DNA of 11,975 bases, taken from positions 1 to 11,975 of the forward strand of contig JAKAZJ010000015.1 of assembly GCA_021826565.1 (NCBI GenBank), written 5' to 3'. The DNA comes from Pseudomonadota bacterium. GTDB lineage: Bacteria > Pseudomonadota > Alphaproteobacteria > Acetobacterales > Acetobacteraceae. Shown piece after piece: positions 6,047-11,975 of the stretch (its first letter is position 1; each line of letters begins with the position of its first letter). Under the pieces are notes generated by a model. That model worked only from the letters and a program-made list of their open reading frames with translations. It ran no database searches and was not told where the DNA came from. Made by a program: the position numbers and the translations under genes.

Positions 6047-7741
6047 ATGGACACCGCACCCCCCAAGCCGCACGGCCTCGCTCGCAACACCGCGAATTAC
6101 GGTGACCGCGACTTCGCGCTGTATCTGCGCCGCTCCTTCGCCAAATCCATGGGCTATTCCCAGGCCATGCTGGACCGCCCGGTGGTCGGTATCGTCGATA
6201 CCGGTTCCGACTACAACAACTGCCACCGCACGCTGCCGGACCTGGTGGAAGCGACCAAGCGCGGCGTCCTGGCCAACGGCGCGCTCCCGCTTGCGTTCCC
6301 CACCGTTTCGCTGTGCGAACCCTCGCTGTTCCCGACCTCGATGCACTACCGCAACCTCGCCGCGCTGGACACGGAAGCGATGCTCACCGCGCAGCCGATG
6401 GATGCCGCGGTGCTGATCGGCGGCTGCGATAAGACCGTGCCGGCGCAACTGATGGCCGCCGCCTCGGCCGATATCCCCGCCATCCTGCTGGTCACCGGCC
6501 CGATGCTCGCCACGCCGTTCCAGGGCGAGCGCCTGTCCGCCTGCACCGATTGCCGCCGCTACTGGGCCGCCTATCGCGCCGGCACCGTTTCGGCCGAGAA
6601 AATCGCCGGGATCGAGGAGCGGCTGGCGACCACCGCCGGCACCTGCGGGGTCATGGGCACCGCCTCCACCATGGCCTGCATTGCCGAGACGCTCGGCATG
6701 ATGCCGCCCAACACCGCCGCGATTCCCGCCGTGCTGTCCGAACGCCTGCGCGCCGCGGAGGACGCCGGCGCCCGCGCCGCCGCCTTTGTCGCCAACCCGA
6801 TCCGCCCCTCGCAGATCATCACCGCGCACGCGGTGGAGAACGCGCTGCGCGTCCTGCTGTCCCTCGGCGGATCGACCAACGCGCTGATCCACCTGACCGC
6901 CATCGCCGGACGGCGGGGGATCCCTGTCGATCTGAAACGGCTCAACGAACTCTCTGATACCACCCCCGTCCTGGTCGATCTGAAACCCACCGGCGAGGGC
7001 TATATGGAGGATTTCCACGCCGCCGGCGGCGTCCCCGCATTGCTGTGGGAACTGCGCGACCTGCTGCACCACGACACGATCGACGTGACCGGCACCACGC
7101 TCGGCGAACGCCTGCGCGAGCCGGTCTTTGTCGATCGCCGCTATATTCGCGCCCGCGCCGAGCCGGTGTCACCGGTCGGCGGCCTGGTCGCGCTGTTCGG
7201 TTCGCTCGCGCCGCGCGGCGCGATCCTCAAGCGCAGCGCTGCCACGCCGGCCCTGTTCGAGACCGAAGCCCGCGTCCTGGTGTTCGACGGGCTGGAAGAT
7301 CTGGCGGACCGCATCGACGACCCGGCCCTGGACGTGACCGAACGCGACATCCTGGTGCTGAAAAATGCCGGCCCGCTCTCCCCGGCCGGAATGCCCGAGG
7401 CCGGCTACCTGCCGATCCCGCGCAAGCTCGCCCGCGCCGGCATCAAGGACATGGTGCGCATGAGCGATTGCCGCATGTCCGGCACCGCCTTCGGGACGAT
7501 CGTCCTGCATATCGCGCCCGAGGCCGCGGCCGGCGGCCCGCTTGCGCTGGTGGAAACCGGGGACCGGGTCCGGCTGTCCGTCCGGGACCGCAGCCTGGAC
7601 CTGTTGGTGGACGAAAGCACACTTGCCGCCCGCCGCGCCGCGTGGCATCCGCCGGCCATTCCGGCCCGTGGGTGGGACCGGATCGTTGCGGAGCAGGTGC
7701 TACAGGCGGATGAAGGCTGCGATCTCGCTATCCTGCGCTGA
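6047..7741 (+). CDS. IlvD/Edd-family dehydratase, sugar-acid (aldonate) type
   Basis: This Fe-S dehydratase probably removes water from an aldonic acid to give a 2-keto-3-deoxy acid in non-phosphorylated sugar oxidation. The 564 residues carry the expected cluster cysteines: C59 in DTGSDYNNC, C127 in IGGCDKT and C200 in TAGTCGVMGTA. D128 and K129 match the metal-binding Asp and carbamylated Lys of the family. S478 in RMSDCRMSGTAFG is the probable catalytic serine. These three cysteine positions agree with those I recall for Rhizobium L-arabinonate dehydratase, which supports a pentonate/aldonate dehydratase over a true branched-chain IlvD. The usual Ala of the RMSDARMSG motif is Cys475. ATG 6047 is chosen because the family N-terminus begins there; the frame stays open upstream to 5432 without domain content. 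It starts a set with the SDR and M20 genes, overlapping the SDR by 32 bases. The exact substrate is undetermined. Confidence 0.92.
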   Translation: MDTAPPKPHGLARNTANYGDRDFALYLRRSFAKSMGYSQAMLDRPVVGIVDTGSDYNNCHRTLPDLVEATKRGVLANGALPLAFPTVSLCEPSLFPTSMHYRNLAALDTEAMLTAQPMDAAVLIGGCDKTVPAQLMAAASADIPAILLVTGPMLATPFQGERLSACTDCRRYWAAYRAGTVSAEKIAGIEERLATTAGTCGVMGTASTMACIAETLGMMPPNTAAIPAVLSERLRAAEDAGARAAAFVANPIRPSQIITAHAVENALRVLLSLGGSTNALIHLTAIAGRRGIPVDLKRLNELSDTTPVLVDLKPTGEGYMEDFHAAGGVPALLWELRDLLHHDTIDVTGTTLGERLREPVFVDRRYIRARAEPVSPVGGLVALFGSLAPRGAILKRSAATPALFETEARVLVFDGLEDLADRIDDPALDVTERDILVLKNAGPLSPAGMPEAGYLPIPRKLARAGIKDMVRMSDCRMSGTAFGTIVLHIAPEAAAGGPLALVETGDRVRLSVRDRSLDLLVDESTLAARRAAWHPPAIPARGWDRIVAEQVLQADEGCDLAILR

Positions 7742-8624
7742 GGCGCCGGCCGCGCTGCCGGGGCGGGTGCACGTCATCGGCGCATCCGGCCGGTCCGGCC
7801 AGGCGCTGACCCGCGCATTGATCGCCGCGGGGGTGGAGACGGTGCCGATCGTCCGCTCCGCCGCGCGCTGGGCCGCGACCGGCCTGCCGGGGGCGGCGCG
7901 GCTTGCGGAACTGGCCGACCCCGCCGCGGTGCGCGCCTCGCTGGCCGATGCCGTCGCGGTGGTCAGCTGCGCGCATGCCCGCAATGTCCCGGCCGTGCTG
8001 GCCGCCGCGCCGCCGGGCGCGCGATTCGTGTTCCTTGGCAGCACCCGCAAATTCACCCGCTGGCCGGATGCGCACGCGCGCGGGGTGATCGCGGGGGAGC
8101 GCGCGTTCCTCGCCTCCGGCCGACCCGGCGCGATCCTGCACCCGGCAATGATCTACGGCGCGGCCGGGGAAGATAACGTGCAACGTCTGGCCGCGCTGCT
8201 GCGCCGCCTGCTGCCGCGCCGCGCGCCGCTCGTGCCGCTGCCCCAGGGCGGGCGGGCGCTGGCGCAGCCGATCTTTCAGGACGACGTGACACGCGCCATC
8301 CTGGCCGCGCTGGCCCAGCCCTGGCCCGGTCCGGTCGGCATCACGATCGCGGGCCCCGAGCCGCTGGCCTACGCCGATTTCGTCCGCGCCGTGGCCGCCG
8401 CCGCCGGCTTGTGCCCGCCGCGGATTGTTTCCGTACCCGCCCTGCCGCTGCACCTGCTGGTTCCGCTCACGCGTCTCTTGCCAGGTCTGCCCACGATCAG
8501 CCGCGCCGAGCTGCGCCGGCTGTCGGAGGACAAGGCCTTCGATATCGGTCCGATGCGTGCGATGCTGGGGGTCGAGCCGGTGTCGCTGGCCCAGGGACTC
8601 GCAAGCACTTTCACGAACCACTGA
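7710..8624 (+). CDS. NAD(P)-binding atypical SDR (NDUFA9/epimerase-like)
   Basis: This 304-residue protein has a Rossmann nucleotide-binding motif near its start (VHVIGASGRSGQAL), then a FLGSTRKF stretch, an IYG segment and a C-terminal substrate domain. It fits NAD-dependent epimerase/dehydratase proteins of the NDUFA9-like (atypical SDR) group, which often lack the classical YxxxK pair; none is evident here. The start is uncertain. ATG 7710 overlaps the dehydratase gene by 32 bases and has a poor ribosome site. GTG at 7767, 25 bases after the dehydratase stop, would begin almost at the Rossmann motif and is a good alternative giving 285 residues. It lies between a sugar-acid dehydratase and an M20 hydrolase, which suggests a catabolic role, but the substrate cannot be read. 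Confidence 0.85.
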   Translation: MKAAISLSCAEAPAALPGRVHVIGASGRSGQALTRALIAAGVETVPIVRSAARWAATGLPGAARLAELADPAAVRASLADAVAVVSCAHARNVPAVLAAAPPGARFVFLGSTRKFTRWPDAHARGVIAGERAFLASGRPGAILHPAMIYGAAGEDNVQRLAALLRRLLPRRAPLVPLPQGGRALAQPIFQDDVTRAILAALAQPWPGPVGITIAGPEPLAYADFVRAVAAAAGLCPPRIVSVPALPLHLLVPLTRLLPGLPTISRAELRRLSEDKAFDIGPMRAMLGVEPVSLAQGLASTFTNH

Positions 8625-8642
8625 AGCAGCGCAGGAGCGCCC

Positions 8643-9821
8643 ATGCCCGTTCTGAACCGGATTGCCGCGTTCCATGCGGATATGACCGCGTGGCGGCGTG
8701 ACCTGCATGCCAATCCCGAGCTGGGATTGCAGGAGAAACGGACCTCCGCGCTGGTGCAGGGATTGCTGACCGAGTTCGGCGTCGATGAGGTGGTCACCGG
8801 CCTGGCGCGCACCGGCGTGGTGGGGGTCATCCGCGGGCGCGGGACAGGCGATCGGGCGATCGGGCTGCGGGCCGATATGGATGCATTGCCGATCGAGGAA
8901 GCGACCGGGCTCTCGCATGCGTCGCGCAATCCCGGCGTGATGCATGCCTGCGGCCATGACGGGCATACCGCGATGCTGCTGGGGGCGGCGCGGTATCTGG
9001 CCGAGACGCGCAATTTCGATGGCACCGTGTATGTGATTTTCCAGCCCGCCGAGGAAGGCGCCGGTGGCGCCGATCTGATGGTGCGCGAAGGCCTGTTCAC
9101 ACGCTTCCCGATGGAGCGCGTGTTCGGTCTGCATAACTGGCCGTCGGTCGCGGCGGGCACGTTCACCTGCTGCGAAGGCCCGATGATGGCGGCGGTGGCG
9201 GTGATCGAGATCACCGTCACCGGCAAGGGCGCGCATGGCGCGCATCCCGATCATGGGATCGATCCGGTGGTGGTGGCGGCGCAGATCGTCACCGCGTTGC
9301 AGAGCATCGTCGCGCGCAACCTGGATGCGCTGGACAGCGGCGTGGTCACGATCGGACATATCATCGGCGGGCAGGGCTTCAACGTGATCCCGGAATCGGT
9401 GTTCATGAAGGGCACCGCGCGCTGGTTCAAACCGGAAACAGGCGATCTGCTGGAAGCCGGCGTGCGGCGTCTGGCCACCGGCATCGCCGCCAGCTTCGGT
9501 GCCGCGGCCGAGGTGAATTTCTTGCGCATCGTGCCGGCCACGGTGAACGACCCGGAGGCGACCGAGCTGGCTCGTCGCGCCGCCCGCGCCGTGGCGGGAG
9601 ACGCGCATGTGATCCCGATGGCCGCCCCGACGATGGGGGGCGAGGATTTCGCCTTCATGCTGAACGCGAAGCCGGGCAACTATATCTGGCTGGGCGCGGC
9701 GCGTGGGCCGCACGACCCGATGGTCCATCACCCGGCGTATGATTTCAACGACGAGATCCTGCCGGTTGGCGCGTCCTACTGGGCGACCTTGGCCGAGCAG
9801 CTGCTCGCGCGGGTGGGGTAA
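8643..9821 (+). CDS. M20D-family metallo-amidohydrolase (hippurate hydrolase/aminoacylase-like)
   Basis: This 392-residue cytoplasmic enzyme hydrolyses an amide bond, for example of an N-acyl amino acid. The metal ligands expected in the family are present: C103 and H105 in HACGHDGH (101-108), E137-E138 in FQPAEEG, H164 in GLHNWP (162-167), and H362 in VHHPAYDFND near the C-terminus. RADMDALPI (76-84) is also conserved, as is the inserted dimerisation domain beginning near residue 180 (VTGKGAHGAHPDHGIDPV). The length is normal for the family. The start is well supported by AGGAG 5 bases upstream of the ATG, 18 bases after the SDR stop, so the two genes are probably co-transcribed. The preferred acyl group cannot be decided. 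Hippuricase and IAA-amino-acid hydrolase relatives share the motifs. Confidence 0.93.
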   Translation: MPVLNRIAAFHADMTAWRRDLHANPELGLQEKRTSALVQGLLTEFGVDEVVTGLARTGVVGVIRGRGTGDRAIGLRADMDALPIEEATGLSHASRNPGVMHACGHDGHTAMLLGAARYLAETRNFDGTVYVIFQPAEEGAGGADLMVREGLFTRFPMERVFGLHNWPSVAAGTFTCCEGPMMAAVAVIEITVTGKGAHGAHPDHGIDPVVVAAQIVTALQSIVARNLDALDSGVVTIGHIIGGQGFNVIPESVFMKGTARWFKPETGDLLEAGVRRLATGIAASFGAAAEVNFLRIVPATVNDPEATELARRAARAVAGDAHVIPMAAPTMGGEDFAFMLNAKPGNYIWLGAARGPHDPMVHHPAYDFNDEILPVGASYWATLAEQLLARVG

Positions 9822-9891
9822 GGCGACCATCCGCGCGACCGCCGTCGAGATTCGGCTTCCGGCCCAGAGAACGGCAGGATATGCTTGTTCC

Positions 9892-11061
9892 ATGGGACCA
9901 AAGCTGGCGAAAATTACCCTTCGGGGTTTCAAGACGATCCGCGACCTGACCGATTTCGCCCCTGGCGACCTGACGGTTCTGATCGGAGCGAACGGCGCCG
10001 GAAAGAGCAACTTGATTTCGTTCTTCCGGATGCTGTCCTGGGCCCTGGCCGCGCCCGGTCAGCTGCAGCTGCACGTCCAGACCCAGGGCGGGGCCGGGCG
10101 GATTCTGCACGACGGCACCGCGCGCACGAACGAGATCTGCGCCGAGTTGTCGCTGGCGATGGCGGATGGTACGAACCGGTACGGATTTCGCCTAGTCCAC
10201 GCCGCCGGCGACACGCTGCTGTTTGGAAATGAATGGGTCCAGTTCGTCCCCAAGGGGGAGGACTCGCCGACGCTGCCCGGTATGCACGCAGGGCATCCGG
10301 AGGCAAAACTGCTTCATATCTCTGAGCTTCACCTCGATCGGCTGAGTATGGCCGCGGGGCATCGAGAAGCGAAACTGCTCGATTGGGAGAACCCGACCGC
10401 CAGCGTCACACTCTCCACGCTACGCCGGATCATCATCCATCAGTTCCACAACACCTCGGCCACCGCCCGCATCCGCGGGAAATGGTCGGCCAGCGACAAC
10501 CGCTGGCTGAAGGAGGACGGGGCCAACCTGGCGTCGTTCCTGCTGCGGCTCCAGGAGCAGCACCCGGCGCATTACCGCCGCATCGAGGACACGCTGCGCC
10601 TGATCGCCCCGTTCTTCGCGGCGTTCGAGCTGTACCCGGAATCCGACGCGGTGCTGCTGCGCTGGCGCGAGCTCGGTTCCGACCAGGTGTTCGACGTGTC
10701 GCAAGCCTCCGACGGCCTGCTGCGGGCGATGGCGCTGGTCGCGCTGCTGTCGCAGCCGGTCGCGGATCTGCCGGCGGTGCTGATCCTGGACGAACCGGAA
10801 CTCGGCTTGCACCCCTATGCGATCGAGGTGCTGGCCGGTTTGGTCCGCGCCGCCTCGCACCATGTCCAGGTGATCGTCGCCACTCAGTCCGTCGCGCTGA
10901 TCGACCGGTTCGAGCCGGAGGACATCGTGGTCGTCTCGCGCCCTGGCCGCGAGAGCGTCTTGCGTCGGCTGGATGGCGAGGAACTCCGCAATTGGCTGGA
11001 CACCTACACGCTGTCCGAGTTGTGGGAGAAGAACGTGGTCGGCGGGAGACCCGGCACCTGA
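9892..11061 (+). CDS. AAA ATPase, OLD/ABC-like (AAA_21 type), paired with DUF4276
   Basis: This 389-residue ATPase is of the SMC/ABC/OLD-like group. It has Walker A GANGAGKS (32-39) after ITLRGFKTIRDL, an ABC-signature-like QASDGLLRAMAL around S273, Walker B AVLILDEPELGLHP (D300, E301), and the switch region VIVATQSVALIDRF (ATQS 330-333). FHNTSATARIRGKW and YTLSELWEKNVVGG are conserved in the subfamily I recognise, which is commonly followed by a DUF4276 gene. No membrane segment is seen. The start ATG 9892 begins at the family N-terminus; the nearest purine-rich site (AGGA, 9876-9879) is a long 12 bases upstream. It follows the M20 gene by 70 bases. It ends inside the CTGA junction with DUF4276, implying coupled translation. 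ATPase-plus-Toprim pairs of this sort, such as PARIS and Gabija-like systems, act in phage defence. Such a role here is inferred, not shown. Confidence 0.9.
   Translation: MGPKLAKITLRGFKTIRDLTDFAPGDLTVLIGANGAGKSNLISFFRMLSWALAAPGQLQLHVQTQGGAGRILHDGTARTNEICAELSLAMADGTNRYGFRLVHAAGDTLLFGNEWVQFVPKGEDSPTLPGMHAGHPEAKLLHISELHLDRLSMAAGHREAKLLDWENPTASVTLSTLRRIIIHQFHNTSATARIRGKWSASDNRWLKEDGANLASFLLRLQEQHPAHYRRIEDTLRLIAPFFAAFELYPESDAVLLRWRELGSDQVFDVSQASDGLLRAMALVALLSQPVADLPAVLILDEPELGLHPYAIEVLAGLVRAASHHVQVIVATQSVALIDRFEPEDIVVVSRPGRESVLRRLDGEELRNWLDTYTLSELWEKNVVGGRPGT
10288..10383 (+). repeat. Imperfect 30-bp direct repeat inside the AAA ATPase gene
   Basis: Bases 10288-10317 and 10354-10383 match at 23 of 30 positions, spaced 66 bases (22 codons) apart. 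The encoded segments are AGHPEAKLL and AGHREAKLL. The second copy fits the family motif GHREAKLL, so the first looks like a partial duplication of it. Confidence 0.55.
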
Positions 11062-11759
11062 TCCGGTTGCATTTTCTGGTGGAAGGACAGACCGAGGAGG
11101 CGTTCGTCAACCTTGTCCTGGCTCCCGCGCTCGGCACGGTAGGGGTGTACGCCGACGCTTGCCGGATCACCACTGGTCGCCACCGTGGCCGGGTGTTTCG
11201 CGGCGGTTTCGTGCGGTATGCCCATCTGGCGGCCGATTTGATTCTGCGGATGAAGCAAGACCCGACCGAGGAGTCATGGTTCACCACGATGGTTGACTTC
11301 TATCGCCTGCCCACGGATTTTCCGGGCCTCGCGACACTTGACCGCGGGTCAGACGCCGCGGGACGGATCGCCGCTTTGCAGGCTGCCTTCACCGCTGATA
11401 TCGCTCGGCAGCTGAACCACACGCCGGTCTCGCGCCGCTTCATCCCCTATATCCAGCAGCATGAGTTCGAGGCACTGTTGTTCTCGGATCCGGAGGCGTT
11501 TGCCGCTGTATTTCCGGACCGGGGCGACGTCGGCGCGATCCGGGCCATCCGCGCCGGCGTGACGTCCCCCGAGGAGATCGACGATGGCCCCGACACCGCA
11601 CCATCACGCCGCATCCTCGCTTGTTTTGACGATTATCAGAAGCCGGTTCATGGCGTGCTGATCACCAACCATATCGGCCTCGATGTCATCTGCCGAGAAT
11701 GTCCGGGGTTCCGGGCCTGGATCGCTCGCCTGCGATCCTTGTCCGCCGGCGGCGGCTGA
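11058..11759 (+). CDS. DUF4276 protein (probable Toprim-like nuclease partner of the AAA ATPase)
   Basis: This 233-residue protein starts, by the proposed CTG initiation, with IRLHFLVEGQTEEAFV. It contains E9 in VEGQTEE, D80 in TTMVDFYRLP, and H135, E136 and E138 in YIQQHEFEALLFSD. This order (EGxTE, DFYxLP, HEFEALLF) is the DUF4276 signature. The acidic motifs resemble Toprim nucleases of OLD-type systems, so a metal-dependent nuclease is a reasonable inference. No ATG lies near the family start. CTG at 11058 overlaps the ATPase stop as CTGA, just as ATGA would, and has GGGAG 9 bases upstream. TTG 11067 or GTG 11022 are alternatives. The operon layout with the ATPase is the main evidence of shared function. 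The substrate is unknown. Confidence 0.85.
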   Translation: MIRLHFLVEGQTEEAFVNLVLAPALGTVGVYADACRITTGRHRGRVFRGGFVRYAHLAADLILRMKQDPTEESWFTTMVDFYRLPTDFPGLATLDRGSDAAGRIAALQAAFTADIARQLNHTPVSRRFIPYIQQHEFEALLFSDPEAFAAVFPDRGDVGAIRAIRAGVTSPEEIDDGPDTAPSRRILACFDDYQKPVHGVLITNHIGLDVICRECPGFRAWIARLRSLSAGGG

Positions 11760-11768
11760 GCCCCGACC

Positions 11769-11797
11769 TTGCCCCCACCCCGTCGCTCCGCTACCTC
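11769..11797 (+). promoter_or_regulatory. Candidate promoter for aroE
   Basis: TTGCCC (11769-11774) and TACCTC (11792-11797) are 17 bases apart in the 64-base gap after DUF4276. The arrangement repeats the TTGCCC-N17-TACC pattern seen before the dehydratase gene. The -10 box is weak (about 2 of 6 to consensus). A GGAG ribosome site at 11813-11816 lies 7 bases before the aroE ATG. GCTCCG (11785-11790) and CGGAGC (11812-11817) could pair and mask it. Confidence 0.25.
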
Positions 11798-11823
11798 CGC
11801 CCCGCAAGCTACGGAGCCACCGA

Positions 11824-11975
11824 ATGCTGGACCGCCGCGCGCTTCTGGGCCTGATCGGCGCCCCGATCGCCCATTCCGCCGCCCCTGCGATGCACGAGGC
11901 CGCCGGCGCCGCCACCGGCATCCGCGTCCATTATCAACTGATCGAGGTCCCGGGCGCCGATGCCGCCCTGCTGCG
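11824..11975 (+). CDS. aroE: Shikimate dehydrogenase family protein, N-terminal 50 residues (runs off right edge)
   Basis: Shikimate dehydrogenase reduces 3-dehydroshikimate with NADPH in aromatic amino acid synthesis. The visible 50 residues contain the substrate-domain start LLGLIGAPIAHSAAPAMHEA (7-26) and VHYQLIEV (35-42), which match the family pattern GxPIxHSxSPxMHN...Y. The substrate-binding pair is usually Ser-x-Ser; here the first serine (Ser18) is present but the second is Ala20. That may mean a divergent AroE-like paralogue (YdiB-like or other), so the symbol is tentative. ATG 11824 has GGAG 7 bases upstream. The rest of the gene lies beyond the window, so the NADP domain cannot be seen. 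Confidence 0.75.
   Translation, partial: MLDRRALLGLIGAPIAHSAAPAMHEAAGAATGIRVHYQLIEVPGADAALL

Noticed and set aside
9857..9885. Promoter with TATGCT (9880-9885) for the AAA gene
   Set aside because: The -35 position reads TTCCGG, which matches poorly, and a downstream-spaced AGGA site gives an alternative explanation.
9703..9891. Upstream extension of the AAA ATPase into the M20 gene
   Set aside because: It overlaps M20 coding sequence in another frame. The family N-terminus matches ATG 9892.
7728..10010. A 760-residue minus-strand open frame opposite the dehydratase end, SDR and M20 genes
   Set aside because: It has no recognisable domain and its composition is that of an antisense shadow. 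The plus-strand genes have intact catalytic motifs.

Overview
The window is about 12 kb of very GC-rich, gene-dense DNA. Codon use is strongly GC-biased and gene spacing is tight. The mix of genes (DprA, an AprA-like flavoprotein, a sugar-acid dehydratase, an M20 amidohydrolase, AroE) suggests an alphaproteobacterium, possibly of the Acetobacteraceae. That placement is an inference from style and content, because the window holds no rRNA or other phylogenetic marker. I saw no tRNA, rRNA, CRISPR array, insertion sequence or phage gene.

Minus-strand block (about 5980 down to 1). A PPOX-fold flavin-dependent oxidoreductase comes first. After a 171-base leader region with a perfect 10-bp hairpin, a compact operon follows. 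It encodes a periplasmic substrate-binding protein with a NosL-like C-terminal domain and a Met/His-rich tail, a DUF971 zinc-binding-type protein, an AprA-like FAD flavoprotein, an AprB-like two-cluster ferredoxin, and a HEAT-repeat protein. DUF971 and the flavoprotein overlap by ATGA, and the flavoprotein, ferredoxin and HEAT genes are 14 and 3 bases apart. dprA follows 68 bases later and runs off the left edge. The operon looks like a redox enzyme (flavoprotein plus dicluster ferredoxin) with a dedicated periplasmic binding protein and possible Fe-S assembly helpers. Its substrate cannot be read from the sequence. No ABC permease or ATPase lies within the window.

Plus-strand block (6047 to the end). 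A divergent 66-base region carries a dyad overlapping a candidate promoter. It is followed by an IlvD/Edd dehydratase of the sugar-acid type, an NDUFA9-like atypical SDR and an M20D amidohydrolase, arranged like a catabolic operon. Next comes a coupled two-gene module: an OLD/ABC-like AAA ATPase followed by a DUF4276 (probable Toprim-like) protein, joined by a 4-base CTGA overlap. Its architecture resembles ATPase-plus-nuclease defence pairs. Finally, aroE (shikimate dehydrogenase family) begins at 11824 and runs off the right edge.

The two most interesting parts are the operon built around the binding protein and AprBA-like proteins (1632-5410) and the AAA/DUF4276 pair (9892-11759). No gene-free stretch exceeds 300 bases; the longest is 5411-5581.
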